Below are positions 1 through 7,772 of a stretch of 47,341 bases of DNA, one piece after another. Position 1 is the first letter of the stretch, and every line of letters begins with the position of its first letter. The notes under the pieces are model-generated. The model saw nothing but the letters and a program-made list of their open reading frames with translations. It had not been told where the DNA came from and searched no databases. The position numbers were made by a program, and so were the translations under genes. The stretch lies in the NCBI GenBank assembly GCA_019748055.1, contig JAIEQC010000013.1:1-47341 (forward strand), written 5' to 3'. The DNA comes from Caulobacteraceae bacterium. Its GTDB lineage: Bacteria; Pseudomonadota; Alphaproteobacteria; Caulobacterales; Caulobacteraceae.

Positions 1-57
1 ATGTGTTAGGCCTGCCGCCAGCGTTCGCTCTGAGCCAGGATCAAACTCTCAGGTTGA
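1..57 (-). rRNA. rrs: 16S ribosomal RNA, 5' end only
   Basis: Read on the minus strand, positions 48 down to 1 carry the universal 5' segment of bacterial 16S rRNA (GAGTTTGATCCTGGCTCAG) followed by the GCGAACGCTGGCGGCAGGC stretch typical of alphaproteobacteria. The mature 5' end should lie about 8 nt upstream of GAGTTTGATC, near position 56-57, by analogy with E. coli. Only the first ~57 nt are present; the gene runs off the left edge, which fits an assembly breaking at a repeated rRNA operon. Confidence 0.97.
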
Positions 58-317
58 GTTGACTTCTGACCTAAGCATGGACCGTGCTAAACGGTCCTGG
101 CATTAGTTCTACGTATTCTTGACGAGATCCCACGTTCGCCGATCCGAAGATCGGTTACATGGTATGTCTTTTCAAAAAGACCGCAGATGTCAGTGTCGAG
201 ACGATCTCTAGGATCGTCGCTAGGACACCGCCGCCTGCGTTTCTCTTTCCAGATCAACGATTTCAAAGACCGCACCGAGGAAGCCCCGGCCCACTGTTTA
301 GCGCCGGTGGTCGGCGG
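58..317 (-). other. rRNA operon leader with stacked hairpins
   Basis: This stretch lies between the proximal rRNA promoter candidate and the 16S 5' end and holds no convincing gene. It contains several perfect hairpins: GGACCG/CGGTCC around 79-97, CCGATC/GATCGG with a 4-nt loop around 139-154, GTCTTTT/AAAAGAC at 166-181, and a GACGATC/GATCGTC hairpin around 200-217. Such structure is expected in a transcribed rRNA leader (processing and antitermination signals). I could not assign a specific boxA or RNase III site. Confidence 0.6.
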
Positions 318-324
318 AGGCGGC

Positions 325-353
325 GATTTAGTCGCCTCGTTTTTCCGTGTCAA
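325..353 (-). promoter_or_regulatory. rRNA operon promoter, proximal candidate
   Basis: On the minus strand a perfect -35 TTGACA (353-348) is followed after 17 nt by TAAATC (330-325), within CTAAATC, which fits the alphaproteobacterial housekeeping -10 pattern (CTANAWC). Transcription would begin near position 317 and run through about 260 nt of leader into 16S. The spacing and both hexamers are very good, so this is the more convincing of the two candidates. Confidence 0.7.
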
Positions 354-427
354 GCGCCCGTTTCCGAAGAACCGAACTCTTTCTCCGAGGCCGCCGTCCA
401 GGAAACCCGGGGGCGGCGGGAGCGGCG

Positions 428-456
428 TCTCTAGAGAGGGCCGATCCCTGCGTCAA
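428..456 (-). promoter_or_regulatory. rRNA operon promoter, distal candidate
   Basis: On the minus strand TTGACG (456-451) is followed after exactly 17 nt by TAGAGA (433-428). The -35 matches the alphaproteobacterial TTGACG form; the -10 is weaker. Tandem promoters are common before rRNA operons, which supports it. The rest of the gene-free stretch between this site and 745 shows no convincing gene or further signal. Confidence 0.45.
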
Positions 457-727
457 CCGATCTTTTCGGACTTCTTTGCGGCGACTTCACCAAGGTGAAA
501 CCGGACCGCAAAAGGCCCCGCCGGGAGAAGCAACCCTCCCCCGCTGGGACGATCCGACGATTCGATCGAAGGCGCGGAAACTAACCGAAGCTTTCGACGT
601 TGGCAAGGCCCTTTCGGCCCCCGCGTCCCGTCCGTGTCCGGCCCGTTTCCGAGCGAGGCGGCGATATAGGCGGGGGCTTTTCGGGCCGCAAGCCGATTCC
701 GACGCTTTCCGCGACTTTCTTCCGAGC

Positions 728-744
728 GCCGCTCGCCGAGCGGC
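728..744 (-). terminator. Hairpin at end of CBS-domain gene
   Basis: A 7-bp perfect stem GCCGCTC/GAGCGGC with a 3-nt loop lies immediately after the stop codon of the CBS-domain gene. No U-tract follows on the minus strand, so it is a weak terminator candidate or a transcript-end stabilising hairpin. Confidence 0.3.
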
Positions 745-745
745 G

Positions 746-1174
746 TCAGCCGGCGGCGATGTAGGTTCGCAGGCTCTCGGCCTCGCGCGTGGCCTCGTCG
801 ATCTGACACTTCACCACGTCGCCGATCGACACCACGCCGGTCAGGCGTCCGTCGAACAGGACGGGCAGGTGCCGGATCCTGCGGTCGGTCATGCGGTTCA
901 TCAGATCCCCCACCGTCTCGGACGGATCGGCGAAGACCACGTCGGGCGTCATGTGGTCGGCCACCGGGCGATCCAGCGCCTCGCGCCCGCCCCGCGCCAC
1001 GGCCCGCACCACGTCACGCTCGGAGATCACCCCCACCACCTTGTCGTCGCGGCAGACCACCAGGGCGCCCACCCGCTTCTCGTCCAGCTGGGCGCAGGCG
1101 GCCGACAGCGGTTCGTCCGGCGCGATGGAGAAGACGGCGCCGCCCTTCTGCTTCAGGATTTCGGTGACGAGCAT
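746..1174 (-). CDS. CBS domain-containing protein
   Basis: A cytoplasmic protein of 142 residues made almost entirely of two CBS motifs, the first ending around DDKVVGVISERDVVRAVA and the second around GRLTGVVSIGDVVK, with the typical G-V-(I/V)-S-x-x-D pattern in each. Tandem CBS pairs bind adenine nucleotides (AMP, ATP, SAM) and act as sensors or regulatory modules; stand-alone versions like this are common in alphaproteobacteria and their partners are mostly unknown. The start at 1174 is chosen over a longer frame because AGGGAGGA lies just upstream of this ATG. It points toward the rRNA operon and is separated from the rhomboid gene by 58 nt in the same direction. Family assignment is firm; the ligand is not known. 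Confidence 0.9.
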   Translation of the reverse strand: MLVTEILKQKGGAVFSIAPDEPLSAACAQLDEKRVGALVVCRDDKVVGVISERDVVRAVARGGREALDRPVADHMTPDVVFADPSETVGDLMNRMTDRRIRHLPVLFDGRLTGVVSIGDVVKCQIDEATREAESLRTYIAAG

Positions 1175-1232
1175 GCGGTCCTCCCTTGTGGTCATGGCCG
1201 TGGGCGCGCGCCCGGCCGCGGACCGGGGCCGC

Positions 1233-1910
1233 TCAGTGCAGACTGTCGCCCGGTTCCGCCGCCGGCGCAATGCGATCGATTCGAGGCGGAAACACTCGAC
1301 CCAGCGGCCCGACCGCCAGAATGCCCACCAGGAAGCCCGCCGCGTGCGCCTCCCACGCGATGCGCGCCCCCATGCCCGACGCCGACAGGCCGATCACGCC
1401 GACCAGCAGGTTCAGCCCCATCCAAACCGCCGCCATGCCCAGCACTCGGCGATCCAGAAGCGGCAGAACGAATCCCGGCCCCACGATCCGCGTCGACGCC
1501 CCGATCAGGCCGAACACGGCCCCCGACGCTCCGACCACCGGATCTGTGCCGTCGGGGTGCACCAAAACGTACCCTGCGGCCGACAGAATTCCGCACGCCA
1601 TATAGAAGAGTGCGAACGCGACCGCGCCGGCCCCTCCGCGCAGCATCCGCGCCACCGGCGTGGCGAAGGCGAGCGCCCCCACCGCATTCATGATCGCGTG
1701 CGCCCAGTCGCCGTGCAGGAACATGGAGGTGGCCAGCCCGCTCCAGTCGCCCTCCATCACGCGCTGGGGGTACAGCGCCAACGAAAGGCCCATGTCGGGC
1801 AGCCGCTCCTGGAAGAAGAACAACGCCGGCATCGACAGCGCCAGCAGCAGCACGATCGGCGGCGCTTTCACGGCGGGTTCACGGCTGGGCTCTGATTCGG
1901 TCATCGACAC
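1233..1910 (-). CDS. Rhomboid family intramembrane serine protease
   Basis: This 225-residue membrane protein shows the rhomboid signature: an HG-x(4)-H-x(3)-N block (H66, H71, N75), the nucleophile in GASG (S129) in the fourth helix region, and the partner histidine in a later helix (H189, in EAHAAGF). Six hydrophobic segments are visible. Rhomboids cleave transmembrane proteins within the bilayer. The frame begins with GTG at 1910; an ATG two codons later (1904) is an equally good start, and neither has a strong ribosome site. The catalytic dyad is intact, so it should be active; the substrate cannot be read. It is divergent from hfaA, and the 114-nt gap carries the hfa control signals. Confidence 0.92.
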   Translation of the reverse strand: MSMTESEPSREPAVKAPPIVLLLALSMPALFFFQERLPDMGLSLALYPQRVMEGDWSGLATSMFLHGDWAHAIMNAVGALAFATPVARMLRGGAGAVAFALFYMACGILSAAGYVLVHPDGTDPVVGASGAVFGLIGASTRIVGPGFVLPLLDRRVLGMAAVWMGLNLLVGVIGLSASGMGARIAWEAHAAGFLVGILAVGPLGRVFPPRIDRIAPAAEPGDSLH

Positions 1911-1944
1911 CGGATAACACGCGGAACGGCGGCAGGAATCGACA

Positions 1945-1959
1945 CTAAGCCGTCATTAA
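1945..1959 (+). promoter_or_regulatory. CtrA-like box upstream of hfaA
   Basis: CTAA-N7-TTAA, one mismatch from the CtrA consensus TTAA-N7-TTAA of Caulobacterales. It lies about 30 nt upstream of the sigma-54 promoter and between the divergent rhomboid gene and hfaA, so it could serve either gene. The motif is short; the assignment is inference from position and known cell-cycle control of holdfast genes. Confidence 0.45.
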
Positions 1960-1975
1960 GGTCTCCCTCCCATTT

Positions 1976-1991
1976 TGGCACGTGACTTGCT
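1976..1991 (+). promoter_or_regulatory. Sigma-54 (RpoN) promoter of the hfa operon
   Basis: TGGCAC-N5-TTGCT is an exact match to the sigma-54 consensus (TGGCAC-N5-TTGCW), with the invariant GG at 1977-1978 and GC at 1989-1990. Transcription should start about 12 nt downstream of the GC, near 2001, leaving a ~24-nt leader with GGAG before the hfaA ATG at 2025. A sigma-54 promoter needs an enhancer-binding activator; in Caulobacter the candidates are TacA-type or FlbD-type proteins, and a flbD gene lies in this window. Confidence 0.75.
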
Positions 1992-2024
1992 GGTTCGTTC
2001 GGCAAGATCGCGTGGAGCCTCGGC

Positions 2025-2465
2025 ATGAAGTGGACACTGACCGGCTCGGGGGTTGTGTTGGGCGCCGTCCTGACGCTCTCGACGGCCGATGCGGCGCAGG
2101 CCCAGTCCCAAGGATACGGCGGCACGGGACAACTGCAGGCGGGCTATGGCGGCTCGCGCTACACCACCGCGCGCCCCGTGAGCGGCAGCACGCGTGACGC
2201 GAATCACAACCGCCTGATCGTCAATGGTATCATCCAGACGGGCGTGGGCGCCTATTCCAGTTCCAGCGGCGGCGCATCGGCCACCGGTTCCTGGGGCCTC
2301 GGCGGCGACGGACGCACCACGATCGGCGGCTCCACCGCCATCGGCAACCAGTTGAACGTCGTGGTCCAGGGCAACAACAACACCGTCATCGTCAACTCGA
2401 CCCAAACCAACACCGGCAACGTGCGGGCCGGGACGTCCCTGAACGGAACCTTGGACCTGCCATGA
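2025..2465 (+). CDS. hfaA: Holdfast anchoring protein HfaA
   Basis: A 146-residue exported protein with a signal peptide (hydrophobic stretch 7-21, cleavage after AQA near residue 27). The mature part is rich in Gly, Ser, Asn and Thr and contains curli-subunit-like pattern such as GNQLNVVVQGNNNTV. In Caulobacter HfaA is an amyloid-like surface protein that, with HfaB and HfaD, ties the adhesive holdfast to the stalked pole. It is first in an operon with hfaB, whose ATG overlaps its stop codon (ATGA). Identity rests on the gene order hfaA-hfaB-hfaD and on sequence character. It starts 24 nt after the predicted sigma-54 start site with GGAG just upstream. Confidence 0.88.
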   Translation: MKWTLTGSGVVLGAVLTLSTADAAQAQSQGYGGTGQLQAGYGGSRYTTARPVSGSTRDANHNRLIVNGIIQTGVGAYSSSSGGASATGSWGLGGDGRTTIGGSTAIGNQLNVVVQGNNNTVIVNSTQTNTGNVRAGTSLNGTLDLP

Positions 2466-3469
2466 GCCCCCTTCTGCGCCGTCTGCGCATTCTTGGAACG
2501 GTCGGCTCCGCGGCGGCCCTGCTGGGCGGCTGCATCGCCCCGGTAGCCGGCTCCGACGGCCGCTATGCCCAGCCCATCGGCAACGCTCCGGTGACGGCCA
2601 ATCCGACGCCCTACTCCGTGGCGCTCTATTGTCTGGCGGACTACGCGCGGCGCTACGACCTGCCGTCGCCGCGCATCGCGGTCGGCCGGATCAGCGACTA
2701 CACCGGCACGGTCTCGTCCGACGGCGGGCGCCAGATCACGGGCGGCGCGTCGTTGATGGCTTATTCGGCCTTGGCCAAGTCCGGAGCCCAGATCGTCGAG
2801 CGCTACGACACCTCGGTGTCCGAGCTGGAGCTGCGCTACGCCAACAACAAGCTGATTGGCGATCCGGGCCGCGAGGGCGAGGACGTGGCCTATCGCCAGA
2901 TCCTGGCCGGCCAAGTGCCGGGCTCGGACTTCTACATCGTCGGCGGCATCACCGAGGTGAACTACAACATCCGTTCCGCCGGCTGGGACTTCCTGGGCGG
3001 AGAGGCGGACACCAACACCCCGCTGTCGGGCACCCTCGCCGGGCGCTACTACGTCATGAACGTCGCCATCGACCTGCGCATGGTGCAGACCACCACGCTG
3101 GAGGTCGTCGACGTCGTTTCCTACCAGAAGCAGATCATCGGCCGCGAGATCTCGGCGGGCGTCTTCGACTTCCTGAACGGCAACGTCTTCGACATCTCGG
3201 CGGGCGAAGGCGGGTTCGAGCCGGTGCAGTTGGCCGTCCGCGCCCTGGTGGAACGCGCCACGGTCGAGTTCATGGCCAACCTGTACGGCGCGCCCGGACC
3301 GGAGATCTGCCTCGACACCCGCAACGAGCTGCTGCGCGACACCTACGGGCCCACGGGGGGCTATTACCCGGCGTATCCCAACACGGACACCAACAATGGC
3401 CAGACTCGCGCTGATCCGACTCGCTGGCATGATCGCCGCGACGGCGACGTGCGTCGCAGCCGGTACTGA
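2462..3469 (+). CDS. hfaB: Holdfast anchor outer membrane lipoprotein HfaB (CsgG-like)
   Basis: This 335-residue protein begins with a lipoprotein signal (LLGGC, lipidated Cys24). Its body resembles the curli secretion pore CsgG: an IAVGRISDYTG segment, SGAQIVERYDTSVSELELRYANNK, the FYIVGGITEVNYNI strand and YYVMNVAIDLRMVQTTTLEVVDVVSYQKQI. CsgG-family proteins form an outer-membrane channel; HfaB is required for export or assembly of HfaA and HfaD. The C-terminal tail beyond about residue 295 is Asn/Asp/Arg-rich and probably disordered. Its 3' end overlaps the start of hfaD by 74 nt in another frame, and its 5' end overlaps hfaA by 4 nt, indicating translational coupling. Confidence 0.92.
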   Translation: MSPLLRRLRILGTVGSAAALLGGCIAPVAGSDGRYAQPIGNAPVTANPTPYSVALYCLADYARRYDLPSPRIAVGRISDYTGTVSSDGGRQITGGASLMAYSALAKSGAQIVERYDTSVSELELRYANNKLIGDPGREGEDVAYRQILAGQVPGSDFYIVGGITEVNYNIRSAGWDFLGGEADTNTPLSGTLAGRYYVMNVAIDLRMVQTTTLEVVDVVSYQKQIIGREISAGVFDFLNGNVFDISAGEGGFEPVQLAVRALVERATVEFMANLYGAPGPEICLDTRNELLRDTYGPTGGYYPAYPNTDTNNGQTRADPTRWHDRRDGDVRRSRY

Positions 3470-4646
3470 GGCCCAGGCCCAGGATCCCGACGCGCCGATC
3501 GTCCTGAACCGCCAATTCCAGGGCGGGGCCGTCGCCGCACGCCAGACGGTCACGGCCACCGACGCCGACGACCAGGTCACCGTCTCGACCTCGGCCACCG
3601 GCAACACCCTGTCCGGCGCGGTCGAGACCGGCCATCTGACCGTGGATTCTGAGCAGGAGCTTCAGGGCGACGTTTCGGCCGAGACGACCCCGGTCCTGAA
3701 CGGCGACACCGACGGCTACGTCACGTCCGTCACCCAGGCCAATGGCAACTATCTGGCAGGCGGCGCCTATGGCGGCGACCTGACGCTTAACGCGACCCAG
3801 ACCGTCGGCGACGTCCGGATTGAGGCGATCTCCGACCTGTCGGGTGGGACCGCGCGCCTGATCGGCGGCGGGCGGATCGAAACCTCGGCCGTCGCCAACA
3901 CCGTCGCCCTGGCGGCTAGGGACGGCCACATCGACGGCGCGATCCGCCAGGACACGGCCGCCACTCTGTTCTCGTCCAACTACGTCGCCGTTCAGTACGC
4001 ACCGGGCGCGACCGAGGTGACCAGCCAGGCCCTGGGCAACGTCGTCGCCTACACCGGCACGGCCCCCGCCAGTCAGAACCTGACGCTGAACCAGTCGAAC
4101 ACCGGGGCCCTCGTGCAGGCCGGGACCAGCGCCAACGCCGGCAATGCCTGGGATTTGGCCGGCCGCGCGCGTGCGGGCGGCAACCAGGCCGTCTTCGCAA
4201 ATGCCGGCGGCTCGTCGGTCGTCGAAGCGCAGCAGAACAATGCGTCCCGCGTCTGGGCGGAATCGATCGTCACCAGCTATGACTACGGCCGCGCGACCAG
4301 CCACGCCCAGGCGTCGGGCAACGCCCTGTCCGTCGGGAACGACGACATTTACGTCCGCATCGACAATGAGCAGATCAACACCGGCGGGGTCCAGGCCGAC
4401 GCCAGCTTCTCCGGCGCCTACGGCTACGACGCCTACGTCGGGGCCGATGCGGTGGGGAACAGCGTCACCGGCTACGCTTGTGCGGAATGCGGCGCGACGC
4501 TGCAGGCGGACAACGTCCAAGCCAATGCAGGCGACGTCTCCGCGACCGCCCGGACGTCCATCGGCGGCGACGGCCGCGCAGTGATCACCGGCACGAACGC
4601 AACCGGCAACGCGGCCAATTTCTACGTGACGCGCCCCGGAAACTGA
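3396..4646 (+). CDS. hfaD: Holdfast anchor protein HfaD
   Basis: A 416-residue exported protein with a signal peptide cleaved near residue 29 (AQA/QD). The mature part is a long run of short beta-prone repeats rich in Gly, Ala, Asn, Thr and Val with recurrent 'GN.L/V' and 'Q.N.G' elements, resembling curli-type beta-solenoid proteins. In Caulobacter HfaD is a surface membrane-associated anchor protein that acts with HfaA. The chosen ATG lies inside hfaB (74-nt overlap); an internal ATG at 3429 would leave a signal peptide without its basic N-terminus, so the upstream start is preferred despite a poor ribosome site. A CAEC pair occurs at about 365-368. The hfaC ATP-binding gene that follows hfaD in Caulobacter is absent here. 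Confidence 0.85.
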   Translation: MARLALIRLAGMIAATATCVAAGTEAQAQDPDAPIVLNRQFQGGAVAARQTVTATDADDQVTVSTSATGNTLSGAVETGHLTVDSEQELQGDVSAETTPVLNGDTDGYVTSVTQANGNYLAGGAYGGDLTLNATQTVGDVRIEAISDLSGGTARLIGGGRIETSAVANTVALAARDGHIDGAIRQDTAATLFSSNYVAVQYAPGATEVTSQALGNVVAYTGTAPASQNLTLNQSNTGALVQAGTSANAGNAWDLAGRARAGGNQAVFANAGGSSVVEAQQNNASRVWAESIVTSYDYGRATSHAQASGNALSVGNDDIYVRIDNEQINTGGVQADASFSGAYGYDAYVGADAVGNSVTGYACAECGATLQADNVQANAGDVSATARTSIGGDGRAVITGTNATGNAANFYVTRPGN

Positions 4647-4762
4647 CGGGATTGTAACTTGTGGGGCGGATCGGGGGCGGGCAACCGTGCGACGACCCGC
4701 GCCCTTGCGCGGCCCTTGGGGGCGCCTGACCGTCCGCGCCCTGTTTCCGGAGCTGATCGTCC

Positions 4763-7654
4763 ATGCGTTCCCCACGTCGTCTTCTGCTGCTCGCCGCCTC
4801 TTCGATCGCTCTGGTCGCGGCCGTGCCCGCCGTCGCCCAAGCCCAGCAAGCTGCGCCCGTCGCCGCCGCGAACGGAGCGGCGCCGTCGGATCCCTGGCCC
4901 CAGGCGGCCAGCGACGTGCCCGCGGCCGAGGATGTACGGTTCGGCCAACTGCCGAACGGCCTTCGCTACGCCATCATGCGCAACGCGTCGCCTCCCGGTC
5001 AGGCGTCCATCCGGGTCCGCATCGACGCCGGCTCGCTGATGGAGCGCGAGGACCAACTCGGCCTCGCCCACTTCATGGAGCACATGGCCTTCAACGGATC
5101 GACCGAGATCCCGGAGGGCGAACTGACCAAGCGTCTTGAGCGGCTGGGCCTGGCGTTCGGAGCCGACACCAACGCGTCCACGGGCTTCGATCAGACCGTC
5201 TACCAGCTGGACCTGCCGAACACCGAGACGGCCACGGTGGACGAAAGCCTGTTCATCCTGCGCCAGATGCTCGGGGAGGCGACCTTGGAAACCGCCGCCA
5301 TCGATCGTGAGCGCGGCATCGTCCTTTCCGAGGAGCGCACAAGGGCAAATCCGCAGCTGCGGTCGCTGCTGGCCCAGCTCGACTTCCTCATGCCCGGCCA
5401 GCTGGTGCCCCGGCGACTGCCGATCGGCTCGACCTCGGTTCTGGCCAATGCCCCGCGCGAGCGCTTCGTCGAGTTCTACGAGGCCTACTATCGCCCCGAG
5501 CGCGCCACGGTGGTCGTGGTCGGCGACTTCGACGTCGCGGAGATGGAGGCGAAGGTCGTCTCAACCTTCGGCGACTGGACCACATCTCAGCCCAGCGGCG
5601 CCGAGCCGGATCTGGGCGTCGTGCGGCCGCGCCAGCGCGAAGCCGGCATGTACGTCGAGGCAGGCCTCTCGCCGTCGATCCAGATCGCCTGGCTCTCACC
5701 GCCGGATGATCGGCCCGACACCCAGGCCCTGCGGCGTGAGAACACCGTGCGCGGTCTCGGCCTGGCCGTCCTGAACCGCCGGCTCGGCGTCATCGGCCGC
5801 GGCGCACAGCCGCCCTTCATCGGCGCCTCGGCCAGCCGGTCGAACCTGTTCGACAGCGTGCTGCTGGCGGGAGTCTCGGCTTCCTATGACGGCGACGCAT
5901 GGCAACCGGCGCTGGCGGCCATCGAACAGGAAACGCGCCGGATCGCGGAGTTCGGCATCACCGAGGCCGAGCTGGATCGCGAAATCACCGAACTTCGGAC
6001 GGCCTTGACCAACGCGGCCGAGGGCGCGGCGACGCGACGAACGCCCCAGTTGGCCAACGGCATCGTCGGCACGGTGAACGCCGACACGGTGTTCACGTCG
6101 CCCGCCACCAATCTGCAGCTGTTCGAAGCCGCGGTCGCCGGACTGACGGCCGATGAGGTCAACGTCGTCCTGAAGTCGACCTTCACGGGCGGCGGTCCGC
6201 TGGTCTACCTGACCGGCCCGACCGCCCCGGAAGGCGGCGAAGAGGCTCTGCTGGCCGCGCTGACGGCGTCCGAAGCCGTCCCGGTCACCGCGCCGGAAGC
6301 CGCAGCGACCGCATCTTGGGATTACTCCGACTTCGGGCCGGCCGGAACGGTGACTGAGCGGACGGTGGTCGAAGACATCGACACCACGTTCGTGACTTTC
6401 GCCAACGGCGTTCGCCTGACGGTCAAGCCGACGACCTATCGCGACGAACAGGTTCTGGTTTCCGTCCGCCTCGGCCAGGGCCTGCTGGAACTGCCGACGG
6501 ACCGCCCGCTTCCGGTCCTCGCCCTGGGCCCGGTCTTCGCAGAGGGCGGCCTCGGACGCCTCACCGCCCAGCAGCTGGAAGAAGTTTTGACAGGCAAGAC
6601 CTATTCCGCGGGCCTCGCTGCGGGAGAGGACGCCTTCATCATGTCCGGGGCCACAAAGCCGGCCGATCTGGACGTCCAGATGCAGGTTCTCGCCGCCTAC
6701 GCTACCGACGCGGCCTGGCGCCCGGAGCCGTTCGAGCGCACCCGCGCCCAGTTCCGCCAGGTCTTGCCGACGCTTGAGGCCACGACTCAGGGGGTCTTCG
6801 CCAAAGAGGCGACCAGCCGACTGCGGCCCGGCGACGCCCGATTCGCTTTCCCCTCGCTGGACAACATCGCCGCATGGTCGATCGACGACCTGAAGGCCGC
6901 CGTTGGTCCCGCGCTGGCCTCAGGTCCGATCGAGATCGTCATTGTGGGCGACGTCGACGTCGATGCGGCGATCGCTTCCGTAGCCTCGACCTTCGGGGCC
7001 CTGCCCCCGCGCGGCTCCGCACGGCCCCTTACCGAAGCTCAGACGACGTCGCGTTTCCCCGCCGGGACGTCCGAACCGCTCGACTTCAAGCACGGCGGTC
7101 GTCCGGATCAGGCGCTGGGTTTCGTCGCCTGGCCGACCGTGGACAACTTCAGCGACGTCCGTGAGGCGCGCGTGGTCCGGCTTGTGGCGGACGTGCTTCG
7201 TCTCCGACTGATCGAGGAACTGCGCGAAGGGCAGGCAGTGACCTATTCGCCCAACGTCGGAGCGCAGGCGTCGGGCAACTTCGCCGGCTACGGCTATGTG
7301 TCCGCCGCCATCGAGGCGCCGCCGGAGAAGCTCGCCGGCTTCTTCGCCGACGTCGATCGGATCGCCGCCTCGATGGGCACGAACCCCATCACCGAAGACG
7401 AGCTGGAGCGCGCCCGCCGCCCGCGCGTGGAGGCCCTGCGCCGCAGCCGCGCGACCAACGAGTTCTGGCTCTCGGAACTGTCCGAGGCCCAGACGGACCC
7501 CAACCGCCTGCCCGCCCTGCGGTCGGCGGAATCGGACCTGGAATCGATCACCGCAGCCGAAGTGCAGGCGGCGGCGGCGAAATACCTGGCTCCCTCGACG
7601 GCCTATCGCATCACGGTGACGCCCCGCGTCGCGGCGGCGCCCGCGGACGAGTGA
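4763..7654 (+). CDS. Periplasmic M16 family zinc metallopeptidase (two tandem halves)
   Basis: A 963-residue protein with a signal peptide (cleavage near AQA, residues 25-28). The zinc site HxxEH is H103-F-M-E106-H107, and the third ligand E183 lies 76 residues downstream (in RERGIVLSEE), exactly as the family requires. The second half (from about residue 540) repeats the M16 fold without the metal motif and closes the chamber, as in the pitrilysin/PqqL type. These enzymes degrade short peptides; the export signal places this one in the periplasm. It has its own GGAG ribosome site and follows hfaD by 116 nt. That gap shows no terminator, so some read-through from the hfa operon is possible. 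Substrate unknown. Confidence 0.93.
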   Translation: MRSPRRLLLLAASSIALVAAVPAVAQAQQAAPVAAANGAAPSDPWPQAASDVPAAEDVRFGQLPNGLRYAIMRNASPPGQASIRVRIDAGSLMEREDQLGLAHFMEHMAFNGSTEIPEGELTKRLERLGLAFGADTNASTGFDQTVYQLDLPNTETATVDESLFILRQMLGEATLETAAIDRERGIVLSEERTRANPQLRSLLAQLDFLMPGQLVPRRLPIGSTSVLANAPRERFVEFYEAYYRPERATVVVVGDFDVAEMEAKVVSTFGDWTTSQPSGAEPDLGVVRPRQREAGMYVEAGLSPSIQIAWLSPPDDRPDTQALRRENTVRGLGLAVLNRRLGVIGRGAQPPFIGASASRSNLFDSVLLAGVSASYDGDAWQPALAAIEQETRRIAEFGITEAELDREITELRTALTNAAEGAATRRTPQLANGIVGTVNADTVFTSPATNLQLFEAAVAGLTADEVNVVLKSTFTGGGPLVYLTGPTAPEGGEEALLAALTASEAVPVTAPEAAATASWDYSDFGPAGTVTERTVVEDIDTTFVTFANGVRLTVKPTTYRDEQVLVSVRLGQGLLELPTDRPLPVLALGPVFAEGGLGRLTAQQLEEVLTGKTYSAGLAAGEDAFIMSGATKPADLDVQMQVLAAYATDAAWRPEPFERTRAQFRQVLPTLEATTQGVFAKEATSRLRPGDARFAFPSLDNIAAWSIDDLKAAVGPALASGPIEIVIVGDVDVDAAIASVASTFGALPPRGSARPLTEAQTTSRFPAGTSEPLDFKHGGRPDQALGFVAWPTVDNFSDVREARVVRLVADVLRLRLIEELREGQAVTYSPNVGAQASGNFAGYGYVSAAIEAPPEKLAGFFADVDRIAASMGTNPITEDELERARRPRVEALRRSRATNEFWLSELSEAQTDPNRLPALRSAESDLESITAAEVQAAAAKYLAPSTAYRITVTPRVAAAPADE

Positions 7655-7662
7655 CGAAAAAA

Positions 7663-7693
7663 GGCCCCGGCGCGAAGGGGATGCGCCGGGGCC
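7663..7693 (-). terminator. Intrinsic terminator after the Pro/Cys-rich protein gene
   Basis: A perfect 11-bp GC stem (GGCCCCGGCGC/GCGCCGGGGCC) with a 9-nt loop. On the minus strand it is followed directly by TTTTTT, so it terminates the leftward gene at 7773. In the rightward direction it lies 8 nt after the M16 peptidase stop with only a weak T-rich tail, so it may act for both converging genes. Confidence 0.85.
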
Positions 7694-7772
7694 AGTCTCT
7701 CTCAGGATCGTCGACGGAGCGACGAACCCATACTCTGTGCCATGCCGCCTGACGGGCGGCTGAACGGCGTCT

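Noticed and set aside
453..809. Small minus-strand open frame downstream of the CBS gene
   Set aside because: Overlaps the CBS gene end and the rRNA promoter region; Arg-rich translation, no ribosome site, no family.
3781..3795. TTAACG inside hfaD as a CtrA site
   Set aside because: Single half-site within coding sequence without a second half at the right spacing.
2252..4775. Two long minus-strand open frames opposite hfaA, hfaB and hfaD
   Set aside because: GC-driven antisense frames; the plus-strand genes have signal peptides, coupling overlaps and family features.
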